From positions 58,941,295 through 59,005,294 of the forward strand of contig OU015524.1 of assembly GCA_907165065.1 (NCBI GenBank): a DNA stretch of 64,000 nucleotides, given 5' to 3'. Shown here piece by piece: positions 24,896-38,300 of the stretch. Both the position numbers and the translations under genes were made by a program. Numbering within the stretch: the stretch's first letter is position 1; each line of letters opens with the position of its first letter. The stretch is from Caprimulgus europaeus. Lineage: Eukaryota; Chordata; Aves; Caprimulgiformes; Caprimulgidae. The notes beneath the pieces were generated by a model, which was given only the letters and a program-made list of their open reading frames with translations, was not told the origin of the DNA and ran no database searches.

Positions 24896-27800
24896 AATTA
24901 CTGCCTCATAACTTAGTTACATATTGTAGGGAGTTCCACACAGAGCATTTTTACTATAATATTCCCTCTTGTAATACTGCTATCAAATGTCTCCAGCTAC
25001 AAGAAGTAGAAGCATCATAGGAGACAAAAAATCCCACCTGTGTTATTTTTAGCCTGGAAATAGGAGTTCTTATTTCTCTACTGCCTGTTCTGGTGCTGAT
25101 CCATCACAGGAGAGCAGGTAGTTTCCTGCAGCACCACACCAGCGCTACTTATTCCCAAGCTGACTCATTCTTCACCCATACACGGCAAGGAACAATTTCA
25201 GCTTCCCATCACACTCAGGCAGGCTTCTTGACCCAGAGAACACCATTTTTGCTATAGTGAGGCCAAGAGTTACAGCACTTGGCTATCACAAGGGTGAGCT
25301 CTGAACAAACAGAGGGAGGCAGCCCAGAAAACTGAATGATAGCCCACAGTAGACAAAAGGGTTCTCAAGTTAAGGAGCCACTGATTTCCAGTGCCTCTTT
25401 TCCAGGACCTCCAAGCTCAAGAGTTCCCCAGGGAAAGATGGGATTTATGGCTGTCAGGAATTACATCCTTCTGCAACCTGAATGTGTCCAGAGACACTTC
25501 TTCCCACAGGATTCCTACAAAGGGAACCCCTTCATTAAAAAAGTTGAGAAAAATGCCCAGTGGCTCACTGCCAAAAACTCCATGAGAAGAGCATCATCTT
25601 TCTTCCCTTAAACTCATTAATTTATTCCCTCTCTCGGGAAAAGAGGATGTTTTCAAGTGTCATTCATGTGATCCTACATTTCTGTTCAATGCCTGTGATA
25701 ATGGGTGCATGGGCCACTTCACCTGCCTACTGAGACATGTGTAAGGCAACAGCCCTGCTTCTCCACTGCTCTGCAGACTCAGCGGGCACCAAGAGCTGTG
25801 TGGAGCAAACGTGAAGAGCTCTTTTCTTGACACACATTCCCTCTGCACAGCAGAATATGCCTGTTCCAGATGGAAAGCAGCACAGAAACTCATTCACCAA
25901 GTTCACTTGGAAACTCAGCCATGAAGTTAATCAAGTTCATTTTGAAGTTGCCTTGGTTGGCTGTCCAACCCAGCAAGCATTTCATGTCCATAACTGATCA
26001 CATCCAGCTGCAAAATTCAGGTGATTAAATCATGCTGCTACTCTGCTAGCATTAGCCAGATAGCAGTTACTGTGGCTGCTGTATGTCTCCATGAGGACAA
26101 TTTCTGACTACAGGAAAAGGAAACTCACCTTGGTTAGGCGCTCTGGTTACATTTTTCTCTGAATTTTGTTAGCAGTCAGTCCTTATCACATGTGTCATCA
26201 GAACAGAGTGAAAACTTCAGAGAAATTTCTGAAGGCTAAACACTCAGAAGAGGAAGCAACTTTTTAAATAAAAAGCCTAACGATAATAGAGAGAAAAATC
26301 CATGGGAAAAGGGCAGGCACTGTTGGAGAAGTGATATAACCCACATATGGACAGCTGACTCTCATATACATAGCCAACTGCAAGTCTTTGTGAATGTTGG
26401 GTGAACAATTGTTTATTCTGCCTCTTTGTTATTCAGAAATGCTAAGTATCTAGTCCTTTTTTTTTTCTATAGAAGGCATCATTTTTATTATTTTAAATCA
26501 GTCTTTTCCATTTGCTGTGATAAATATACCAATTTAAATCTCTCTTTAGAGCAAAGCCCATTCCAAATTCTTCATGTTCTACAATGGGAGAGGAAACCAC
26601 AGAGTATTTTCTGGTTTTAACCTGAAGGGCCAGTAAGCAAGTCTGAACAAACGGTTCATAAATCCCGAACAGGGTTGACTCCGTTGAGCTCTGCTTCCTC
26701 TGCTGAGTAATAATATTAAGAGGTTTCTGTGGAGAGTTTCATACTTTCTAAACAAAACAAGCTCTTTAGCCATCCAGCTATTTACAGAACTGATCCAACG
26801 GCTGCTTGAAACTCTTCCTTCCTACAACCCACAAACCTCCCACCAGCTTCCTTGACAGATGCTACAGTCCCAATTCAAACCCTGCACCTTCAGTATCACA
26901 CAGGCCAAGCTGAAAATTATAAAACTGTATCTTTAAAAAATGTCAATACCAAACCCAAGCAGCTTCCAAGAGACGTGACCAGAGAAGATGCTCTTATGAT
27001 AAAGATTAGAGGTTTGTTTGCTTTTCCATATGCTTGCTGCACAGTCTTGAGCTGTGCAATTCAACTTCATCATATACAGAGCATAGCGCTGTCTACTTTC
27101 TCCATACATTGAGGAAATGGTTTTTGCATTCACCTTCCCCCCAACTCCTCCAGGTGTGAATTCTGTCTTTCCATCATCAATCTGTGACCACACAGCAAAT
27201 GCAGCTGCACAGCTTTGCCTGTGATTCACCAACCAGTTTTCTTTAGCCCAACTGGTCACAAGGTGAGAATGTAACCGCAGTATCATTCAAGAACTTTGCA
27301 GAGCGCTGTACTCCGAGGAGTACACAATGTTACATGATACGATATAGAGATGTACACCCATCTTACGGGCTACAGACACCAGAAGACATGGCATTTGAGA
27401 AGTCTTTGGGGGTGAGAAAGGGAAGAGCAGTCACCAGTACTCCATAGGTGATCAGGGAGGGTGGTCTTGAGATAAAGACTGGAGACTTGTAGTTCAGTCA
27501 TTCAGCAGCAGGGTCTGCTTTTGCCACATGCCTCCTGCCCAGTGCAGTTCCTGGACTGAGCAGTTTAACTCCACTAAAGCAGAGTGATACTGTTCTGCCT
27601 CCCAGAGATGTGATAAAGGGCAATTAATTCAAGGTGAACAAACACCAAGGCTACAGTGAAAGGGCAACAGAAGCAGATCAGTCCTGTTTCTTTATCTGCA
27701 AGTTTAGCGCAGTTGAACAACTGTCCTTGATACAGGGAGATGGAAAATAAGACAGAGTTTCCTGGGGCAAAAGGAAGACACTGGGAGAGCCCCGCTCAAG

Positions 27801-28879
27801 GAAGGAAGAGGTAAGAAGGGGATGGAGAGGGGTCAGCAGCACACAGTCTACTTGAGCTTAATTAGTAAGGTCACTGACAATTGATCTTCCAATTAGCAGT
27901 TTAATGAATGGTAGTTGAAAATTAAGTGTGCACTGCTTCACCCTCAAAGGCGCTTTCTTACCCCTCCATAATTTTTTCCAGTCACTTGCTCTGAAGTCCC
28001 ACAGTGGCGTAGGGCAAGAATGCAAGCCCTGGGAGCAGGCTTGCCACACTGAAGAACAAAGCTTGCAGGGAACATGGAGGGAAGGGAACCTAGGGAAAAC
28101 GGTGCTGAGGGGTGTAGTGGCAGGGGGAAGCAGGATTGTTCATTTCGGCTGGAAATTATGAATAATAAAATCTGGTTTTTTATTAGTATTGGAGAAGTGA
28201 AGACCTTCAGAACTGGAATTTTCCAGTCCTGCCTAACTCCACCAGCTCAGGACTGGGGTCAAGAGGAAGCTGTGCTGCTACAGAAAAAAGGAAGTTCAAT
28301 AGTTACAGTTTGAAAACACAAGTGATAGGATCTGCATTTTTTTTTAAATTCACCATTACATATCAAGATTAACAACCATACTTAAAAAAATATTGATGTC
28401 ACCACAGGGACTCAAGTTTAGCTCAGGTACTTATTTATTTTTCCTTCTATATCTCTCACCTGTCCAAACTCTCAGCCCAGTAAATATTTTCTAAAACCAA
28501 GTATGTCATTATTAGGACCAGGCCTATGTATAGGCAATGTCTGTATATCACAGATGCGTTGAACCTAGTGCCTACCACCAGCAGCAAAGACACCATCTAC
28601 GGGCTGGCAGGCACCAGTGACACAATACTGGTGCAGTATTGCTCATCCTCTTTGATCATGTCACTGCAGCACGTGACAAGCAGATTTCAGTGCATTTCTA
28701 TTAATTGCTCTCCAATAACATGGAGGAAAATAGTACGTGTCCCTCGTCTGGGCTCTGTGATTCTTTCACCTTTGGAGTCACGCTGATGGCTCTCCATGTT
28801 TGTGCTGTGGTTTTTGTATTTCTGTCAGACACCTCAGGGCATTGGTTAGCAGCAGCATGATGCTTTTGGGGATTTTCAA

Positions 28880-29042
28880 GGCTATACCCCAAGCATCTCC
28901 ATCCCTGGAGATTTTTAAAACCTGGCAGGAGAAGGCCCTGACCAATCTGATCTGTCTTTTAATTCGTCCCTGCTTAGGCAAGGGAGTTACACTAGAGACC
29001 TCCAGAGCCCCTTTCAGCTTAGATTGTTCTGTGATTCTGTGA
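28880..29042 (+). repeat. CR1 LINE 3' fragment, sense
   Basis: The phrases 'ccatccctggagatttttaa', 'aacctggcaggagaaggccc' and 'acctccagagcccctttcag', then 'ttctgtgattctgtgatg', match the 3' end of a sense CR1 of the 'last-exon-like' SLEIFKTW type. It ends in two ATTCTGTG units. Confidence 0.8.
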
Positions 29043-31859
29043 TGTCTTCTTGAAGGCAATGGCATTTTGGCCTCACGTAGATTTACTCCCAAGACTGGGA
29101 GCTCCATCCCTTTATCTGCAGGCCCAGATGAGTAAGAATAGCAGCTTAAAATTCTTTCTCAGGACCATGAAGAACCAAATCTAACCCAAATTTCAGCCAA
29201 TTACACAGTATTACATCAGAGAAGCATTCCTGTAATTTTAAAAGCAGCCATGAGCCTTTCCAGGCAGAAGGCAATGCTCTGGGAAGGCAATATGCCCCTC
29301 CATGTCCTTCCTCGATAATTAAGCATTGTCTATATCCAAAATGGCTGTGCAAACCTCTTTCCTTCCTTCATTATGCAATGCTGCAGAAAATTAAGTGAAA
29401 ACTGGACACAGCTAGTCTGCTCAGCATCATATTATGGTACAAGGTCTCCCAAGCTCGCAACATCCAAGCTGGGTCCTCATGAAGACACAGTCTCAGCATT
29501 GTAGACACCTTATATTGTATTTCAAGATACAACTTAGTAGTTACAGAATGCAAACCAAGTGCTGGAGGAAACGGTGGATGCACATCTTTCATTACTAGAG
29601 GCTGACACCTTCACATTTGCGTTGCTGTGAATAAACTCATTTCACATCCAGAAAGCCAAGTGGCATGCCATAAAGCATGCCACCATGCCAGGAATTTCTC
29701 ATGAAAATAAATTTTAAAAGTCTGTTCGTGACTCCAAGGCATTTTAACAGACTCACAGCAAATCCAGAGGAGACAAAGCCCTTGCTCTGCAGCTTTCCAG
29801 TCAGCTGAAGGCACTGCAAAAGACCTTTCTTAGCTGCCATGTGGGAGATGGGCTGATTCATTCCTTGCTAGGCAGGCCCAATTCCCAGGCAGCACCTCCT
29901 GTGCTAAGACCTGTGCAGGTCCCAGGCAATCCTCCAAAGAGTAAGTGAAACAGCCACTGTGACTGCAAGATCCAGCTATGGGTACTAACAGCAGCTTAGC
30001 TATCTGATCACAGCCAACGTGGTTTTGGCTCCTGCTGCAGTCTTGTGATGACATGAAATGTTCCAGAACTCTGGGGATATTTTTAGCGGAAAAACAGCAT
30101 AAAAGGGGGCAAGGGAGAAGAGCTGAGTTTTTTCCCTAGGCATGGCTTTGTCACTTACAAAGCTCTGCTAATCCGCAAAGCCAGAGACCTTCTCCTCTCT
30201 CACACAGTAACCCTTTTGCACTAAACTCTTAACTTAGGAATTAGCAGCGTTTCACAGAGGTAAGCAGGAGAGTAGCTGACACTCAGTCAGTCCATGCATT
30301 AGATGAATGAGAAATTCACCCAACAGGTGGGACACCAGGCTGGGGCCAGAGTAACAGAGTTAACCTGTGATGCAACACCTTCATCTTCACAAGATTTGTG
30401 GGTAACAGGTATGTAACAGGCAGCTCCTCATTAATCCTTGCTCCAGTGGTTACAGGCTCTCCTCTTGCCGCCTCCTTGCCCAGTCCATTCCAGACAGGTT
30501 TCAAGGGTTGCTCAGTGAGCACACTCAAACCATTCCTTACAGGACGTGCACAGATTGATGGTTTTGATGGCTGTACTGTGAGTAATTTTTTCATGCAAAC
30601 AGAAAACACCATGTCCCCAAGAGCTTGGAAATGTCTCTCTGCATTGCAAGTCCCCAGACCAAAAGCAGAAATAGGTATATAGCCCAACTAAAATTTTCAG
30701 AAAATAAGAGTCAGGTCCCCAAAATCAGAGATGTACTGGTTCTGGTCAAATTTAAGGGTCATAGTGCTCTGGCTTGGCTGGACTGAGCTGCTCATTCATT
30801 AACTTTGCTTGCCCAGACACAAGCAAATATTGAAAGACGGCTCTCCCAACCCAGTGACACTTGCACTGGGCTCCTGCAGCTCTGTATCCTCTTGTCCCAC
30901 CACCCAGTCGGTAACTGTGTAGTCAACACAACTCCCATTCCTGTATTGGCTCTGCAAGCTGCCTGTTAATTAATTACAAAACTATTCCTTCCTCTTTTCC
31001 CTTGCCTCTTATGCTTGGCCTTGCTTTTGGTAGGGTTTTTTTAACTTCTTTTTCTGAAAGTTTCACTTTCTATACAGTTTCCCCTATGCTTTGCAGGCCT
31101 CCTATGTGAGGTGCTGTCTGTTCTCTTGTCTGTGACTGTTTAGGAGGCTGTCATGGAGCACAGACATCTGCCAGAGTAACATAACTGAGCTGAAATAAAT
31201 AGCATTTCACCTGTGGATTACACTTGAACCAAAGATTTCAGAAACAAAGGGCACGGATTATTTTATATACTCAGTTTTCCCAACGTATTAAAGACATATC
31301 TCTACCCATGTAGGTTAAAAAAAGAGCTATCACTATATCAATAACCTTTAATTGCTTTTATGTTTCTCTTAAAGGAAATTTTTCATAGAGTCTGAAAACA
31401 TATCCTCATGATTTGTCATGACAGTGAACGCAGCTCACTATGGCTGGGATGGCATACCGAGGGCCCACCTCACTGTCCTCACTCCCATCATACGTATGAC
31501 ACCTTTATGGTACCCAAATCCCCTACTTGTGTGGAAAAAACACTCTCAGGAGTGCGGCTGGCTGAGCTGCCTTGCAGGACACCGGCACTTAACCCACCAG
31601 TACACCATCCGACAGGTTTCTGCCACCTCCCAGCCAATGTCTGCCCGCCCAGGGGCACTGCAGATCGGGCTAAAAGGCCGCCAGTTTAACTGGAAACCTC
31701 CCAGTCCCCGAGCAGCCCGTGCAGAGGCGGCAGGAGGAGGGTGACACCTCGCGGCTCAACTCCCTCATTGCCTCAGCACAGCAGGGCCCCGGCAGCGCTG
31801 CCGAGCGCAAACCCCGTAGCCGTTGAAGGGATATTTTTCCGTTAAGCACCGCAGCCACG

Positions 31860-32330
31860 TCCTCCGTGACCCTCCCTCAGGCACCAGCGCTTCCCTGGCA
31901 GGAGAACCCGCCTGACACCCAACGCCACCGGCCGCTGCCAGCGCCCCACAGCCGCCACTTCGGCGCATGCGCAGCGCCCGGCCCCCGCCCCGCTCGCGCG
32001 TTGCCCTGGAAACGGTTGCCGCGGCGCGTGCGGCCGTTACAGCCCCCAGAGCGCGCGGCCGGGCTGCTGCGGGCCGGACCCCGCCATGCTGTCTGACCCG
32101 CACTACCCGGAGGCGGCGGCCCCCGCCGTCCCCTACAGCTTCTGCAGCCAGCCCCGCGCCCTCTCCGCCCGCCCGAAGTACCGAGCGCAGCCGAGCGTCG
32201 CCGAGTCGTGAGTGCCGGTGCCCGGCGGGCCGCGCCCTGCCGCCTGTGCGCCCCGAACGGGCACCGCTGCGCCTCTTCTGCCCTTCGCTTCTTCTCCCTC
32301 ATCCCAGCGTTCTGACTGCCCTTCCCGGGG
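31860..32330 (+). promoter_or_regulatory. RSPH3: CpG island / promoter of RSPH3
   Basis: The sequence turns sharply GC- and CpG-rich, covering the 5' flank, the first coding exon and the start of intron 1. No TATA box is visible. An RFX X-box lies at 32000-32013, the usual control element of ciliary genes. The island could fire in both directions, but no gene was recognised on the - strand. Confidence 0.7.
32000..32013 (+). promoter_or_regulatory. RFX X-box motif in the RSPH3 promoter
   Basis: GTTGCCCTGGAAAC fits the X-box consensus (GTNRCC, short spacer, RGNAAC) bound by RFX transcription factors, which together with FOXJ1 drive motile-cilium genes. It lies 73 bases before the RSPH3 start codon, and a further half-site GGTTGCC follows directly at 32014-32020. 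The match is seen in the sequence; binding is inferred. Confidence 0.7.
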
Positions 32331-35300
32331 GAGGGGAATCCTTCGGGGGAACTCGCACCTCTGGCCTTTCAAAGTCATCATAGAATCCCAGAATCCCAGA
32401 ACGGTCTGGGTGGGAAGGGACCTTAAAGATCATCTAGTTCCAACCCCCCTGCCATGAACAGGGACACCCCCCACTAGACCAGGTTGCTCAAAGCCTCATC
32501 CAGCCTGGCCTTGAACACTTCCAGGGAGGGGGCAACCTTCTGGCTTGTTGAGGTGTTGGCATATGGGTTTTAGCTCTGTAACCGCAACTATCTGTGCTTG
32601 ATGTTGCAGAGAGAAGGAACGTGTTCGTTATGCCAATCTCATGTATGACAGAAGAGTGGTGCGAGGCAACACTTACGCCCTTCAAGTCATACCTATGGTA
32701 CGTTTTTTATGTTGATCATGCTACAGCTTTGTTGAAAAGGAATAGGTAGGCCAGGAAAACAATTCTGTTGATAATATGGTAACTGGACTTAAGTCCATTT
32801 GACCTTCTTGAAGCTTTGCATAGAAACGGTAGTCAGGAAGAAAATGTCATTTTAAGATACTTTATCTTGCAAAGTTATGTATATAATATCCCCTTCCAAA
32901 TAGCAACTAATTGCTCTTAGTGTAAGATGCCATTAATATGTGTCTGTAGGCAGGTAGCATACCTTACTAGTTTCATGCCCTACAGACTTAAGTGTAACTG
33001 AAAATTTAGGATCAGGACCCAGAAAAGTAAATCAGAAATGCTAGATTTGTAGCATTAAAATCAAACAACCACCTTAGTTTTCCTGCAGAGAAATTAGTGT
33101 AATTTCCAAGTACAAGTGTATTCTGTTTTGTGGGTTTTTCTTTTTCTTCCTCGTCCCTGCTCAGAGTACCCAACCCAACGCCCTGGAGATTCAAAGGCAG
33201 AGGGAAGCACGGAAAAGAGCACTGGCTAGAAGACGTGCAAAAGAGCAAATGCAATGTAGAACACCTGAGCCTGTGGAAGGCAGAGAGCACATTCATGTGC
33301 AGACAGGTAAAAGGCTGATTTTTTTTCTTAAAGTTCATCTGAAAAAAACCCCGAACATTGCTGACCTATGTTCACTCTCTAAATTGATGATGCAGTTGGT
33401 AGATCACATAGGGTTGTTAGAATCATAGAGTTCTAGAATCGGAGGTTTTCTAATCCTTTCCATTTTAATGCCTTATTTTTAGTTGTGTTTAACAAACTGG
33501 GCTAATTAGTGGCATTTTCCCAGAGGCGCTGTTTTTCAGTTTTTAGTGTATGTTCTTGAATACTAGTCAGGACTTCTTCATTTATTCTTTCCTTTTCCAC
33601 TGTCATCCAAGAATTTTCGTATATGCTTAAAATGGAGGCTTTTTAAAAATTTTGTTTACAAGTGCAGTCACATTTAAGAATAAGACTACTATTAAAAATT
33701 GGGGGACACACCCTAATTTAGAATAGGAAAGTGCCCTAGTTGTGGGACAACAATTCTATTTGTAGGAAAAACAAAATTTGGCCGTGGGGTAATCGAGAGG
33801 TGAGTGTAATGTATTGCTGTGCCCTCTGAAAATCATTTGAGATTGGACTGACTGGGATAACACAAATAGCTGTGTTACGTGCTAATTGGACATGGTCTTC
33901 GGTTTTTTAATGTTCCTGCTGCCTCTGCCTCACTGAACCTCCTACACCACCTCCAATGCACTCAGTGGCTTGTCACGTTCAAATACTGTCGGACGTAGAA
34001 GGAGGCTATCTAGCGTGGAAGTCTTGGTCTCGTAGCCTTCCCACTGGCTAGCGCAGATTATTTTAAGTACTCCACAGACTTTTCTGAGCCAGGCTATTTA
34101 GCTTTGCAGTAGGAGACAGACAGTTATAATTCAAACCAAGAACATGCTGTTATAGACGTGTGGTTACATCAAAGCCACTTCTGGTGGGGCCAGAAGTAGA
34201 ATATAATTCTTTAAACCAAAAAGATCCAGTGTCCTATTTTGCCACATACAGTGGTGAAAAATGTAATTTTTCAATATTACTCATTAGTAGATAGGCAATC
34301 ATTATCCCTTTTTGAAATTTTCCCATCCTGTTGACTCTGCCAAGAATTGTTTATTCTGCAAGGTGGGCTGAAATTTTCTCTATTCTGACATTTTAAACGT
34401 ACTAAGCGAAACGCCCTTTTAGAAATCGGTTCCAAGAAGTGCGCCAGATGTTACAGAGAATGTGGCATCAGAAGATGGCCTATGCAGCAAACTGATCCAT
34501 GTTTTAAGTTGAGGTGTCTTTTGTTTTTAACTTTATAGAACACACTTTATTGTACTCTTTGGATATAATTCACCCTGTAGAATCATCAAAAATAGTTGAG
34601 AGTTAAAATAAAAACAATCCAATTTACAGCATTCATTGTGCTTTTATTTCTAGAACTGTATTTGGAAGAGATTAGTGACCGGATAATAGAGGTTGATACA
34701 GAATGTCAAACAGATGCCTTTTTGGACAGACCACCCACTCCACTCTTCATACCAGCCAAAACGGGAAAAGATGTGGCCACGCAAATAGAAGAAGGAGAGG
34801 TATGAAGCGAAGTCAGGTTCACAGGGGCTGTCAAAACATGTCTCCCAAACAAAACATGTTTCTGATGCACGACTGAGGCAGAAACAGAAAGGAACTTCTC
34901 CTCACAGAACATGTTCCCCCCAAAGAAGTCCCCAATGTCTCCTTTGAGGTTAAGTGCAAAATTAAGGAACTTACTTCTCCATGTGCACTGGTTCTGCTGC
35001 TTTCAGCTAAAAACTACAATGCTGAGAAATGCTCTCCCCTGTAGAAATAGCGTGCATCCCGATAAGGGGTTTGGAATACAGAGGTGAGAAGAAACAGGGT
35101 CCAGGTGAGTGCCCTGCTTCTCTCTGGCAGCCCCCACAGTGGCTGTGGTAGGGTGTGTGGTGTCTCACTCCAGCCCACTCAGCTCCCAGCTGCATTCATG
35201 CTTCTTGCTTTAGCTGACAGTGGGCCCCCACCTGCACTTCTCAGCCCCCCCTTCAGCACAAAGGCTTTGTCCTTTTGTTGGTGTTGAGAGTGATTGTGAT

Positions 35301-38300
35301 CAAGGGATATTTATTTCTGTTTCCCTGACTCCCATCCTCAGTTGTTTGACTTTGACATTGAAGTCAAGCCTATCGTGGAAGTGTTGATTGGGAAAACAGT
35401 TGAGCAAGCTTTGCTGGAAGTCATGGAGGAAGAAGAGCTGGCCCAGCTGTGGGCGCATCAGCGTGCCTATGCGGAGCTGCGTAATGCAGAGCTTGCTGAA
35501 GTACAGCGCCTGGAAGAGCAGGACAGGCGATACAGAGAGGAGAAGGTAGGACTTCGTAAGAGCAAAGCAGGCCTGTCTGAATGCTTATCAGAAGAGAGAC
35601 AGCCCTTTCCAGTACTGAAAGACAAGCTGTGAAATCAGCTGGATGTGCCCAGAAGGGTACTGTCAAGTTTTCTATTCTTCGAAGCATTTTGGTGCCATAT
35701 AGCTGCACTCTGCTGTTTGTTCTCATGCACCAGCACCACACTGTTCTATTTATTTGGAGCAGTCATCAGTGACCTGGTGTACTCAGATACCTGATGGAGA
35801 GGCCAAACCCAACAGCATTTTCCCCTGTACTTGGTGCAGCTGTTATTCAAGCCTTTTCATTAGAATAACTGCTAAATGAATAGTCACAGTGCTTGAAAGT
35901 AAGAGAGGCACCTCCTAGACTTTCACACCCAATGCACGTGCACTCGTACCTCTGAAGATCTTCAAGTATTAAGCTATATTAGTACTATCTAGTAAATAAG
36001 AATAAAGAGAAAGGGCAAGTCTTAATCACTCACTAATCATCAGCCTTATATATTTGGAGTTTTTAATGTTTTCCTGGATGCATATGACTTTAAAATCTTT
36101 TCTTATAACGAATAGAATAAAAAATTGGAAAGAAAAGTTCAGAAAATCCTGACCCAACTTCAACTTATTCCAAGGCAAATGATCAGCTTTATCTGCAATA
36201 ATAAAACAGAGAGTCATGAGATAAAGGCATACTAAGGTATCAGAGAAGGGTTTCATTTGGCCAGCTACAAAGCCCTTATTTTACAGACTTGCCAAAATCA
36301 GAAAAGGTATGCCAAAGGAATGTGTTTCCTTCTATTTCTTGCGGATTTTAGTACTCCATAGATTGAGTACAAGCTTGCTTTCAAGCACTCTTTCATAGGA
36401 GGAGTTTTTGTGAAAGAGGTTGCAAATACCTAGTAGGAGGCCATAAGTATCAGTACTCTTCAGTATCTTAGCTGTTTATTATTCTCACACTGTGATTGTT
36501 CTTCAAAGTCTAGATCAAAGGAGTAACAGCTAAAGGCCTGAAATTTTACATGCAATATTACCTTGACAGGAACGTCGCAAACTCCAGCACATGCAAATGC
36601 TGCAGAAGCAGAAAGAGACCACAGAGAAAATTGCAGCTCGGGCATTCGCTCAGCATTACTTGGCTGATCTCATTCCCTCAGTTTTCAACAATCTTCGTGA
36701 GAGTGGGTTTTTTTATGACCCTATAGAAAGAGGTTTGTATTTTATTTTATTAATATGTGAACTGAGTAATATAAAGGTCAAAACAACCATGAAACATACC
36801 TTATTGTCCTATAATTTAGAATAATGTGATAAGACTTAATTAATTTACATTTGTATCTGAACAGGTAGTTTCCAAACTCATATTTTTAACACAAACAAAC
36901 ATTATTAGTTATCTGTACAAGTAGTCAAGAATAAGCAAGAGCTGACAGTGTGACAATGACAAAAGCTGCTTTTGAATCGAAGAGAGAGAAATGGGTGGTT
37001 AGGATTGGTAAACCAGAGAGAGTGATCCCAATTGAAGTAAATGTATTTTGATAGAAAAGGCAAAGAAATCTGTATGTCATTATGAATCTTTTTTAATTAT
37101 TATCAGAGCAAGAGAGAAATTAGTCAATTAGAACTAGGCCCTGAAAATAATTTTTTTACATTGGTGACTTCCAAGCTTTTAGAATCAATACGATTTCTTA
37201 TGGGCTTGCACCTTGCTGCACCCCACTTCCCCAAGCCCCACACAGATGCCCACACCACAGCTGGGGAATGGATACACTCTCTCCAGAATAAGTCATGGGG
37301 CAAATGCAAAAGCTGAGTGTACTTTTCAAACAGGGCTTTGGGATCATGGTGCACAAAGAGCATGATTTGAGAAATACATGGGTAAGCAACAGCTCTAATC
37401 AGAGGGAGCAAATGCTTTCAGCAGACCAGGAGCCAGATGTCTTTGGAAAGCAAGGCAGGAAATGTTATTCTCCTGACTTGTTCAGGATAGTTATTTTCAT
37501 CTCACTGGAACATTGCTGTGTATCTCATCTGTGCTAGCCCTTTAAGGGTGACAGACCCCTTTGAAAACCACCACAGTTGAGAGCACTCTGGTCTGGGTAC
37601 ATAACAATGAGGAACCTCTGTAAGAGAGGATCAGGAGATAAGAAACCCAACAATGCCTGAGAGATTTAATCTGGCTTTTGCAAAGCAAGTGTCTTTTGAA
37701 AAGAATGTTCATCCTTTAATGGTTGTAACAAATGAAAACAGCCCCAAGATCCTGTCACTCATCCTTAATAAAAAGACATTTTTCTTTCTTTCTTCCTGCT
37801 AAATTCTTACAGATGTTGAGACAGAATTCTTTCCATGGCTGATGACAGAAGTGGAAGAAACACTAGAGAGGAAGGTTCTGGGGAGGACAATGATTGACTG
37901 TAAGTTACCAAATCCTGGAATGTAATCTGGGCTGCTTGATGTTCTTGATTGTTTTTTCCCCATTTAGAACAAATATCACATTTACAGGGTCACTGTGGGT
38001 TAAGGTAGCAGGTGTTATTATAGCAAGAATTCCAAGTACCCAGGGCTTTTTGTGGGGTTTTTTGTACTATATTAAAACATTTTTAATATTGGAAAACTCC
38101 TACTGCTACATACATCTAGGTAATTGATTTTCAGCTCAAATAATAGATGTGTCTGTCATGCTGCACTACCCTCCCTACTGGATTTATACTGAGATGTGTT
38201 GATGCTGGTAGGTCCAATATATTTGACAGGAGCAGAATGGTTAAAGAACACCAATTCTTTACTATAAAACTTTTATTTCTCATGTGTTACACAGCCAGCA

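Larger units (their letters stand above)
20431..31850. other. TAGAP-RSPH3 intergenic region, no recognised gene
   Basis: No open frame matches a family I recognise and no splice-bounded conserved exon was seen. It holds CR1 fragments at 20995-21227 and about 28880-29042, a three-copy 20-bp tandem repeat at 24836-24895, a perfect 12-bp hairpin at 23896-23923 and an AT/AC microsatellite near 23217-23236. The equivalent human interval is also without a protein gene, to my knowledge. Confidence 0.55.

Noticed and set aside
33419..33455. Possible CR1 tail remnant ('gaatcatagagttctagaat') in RSPH3 intron 3
   Set aside because: Too short and diverged to separate from chance.
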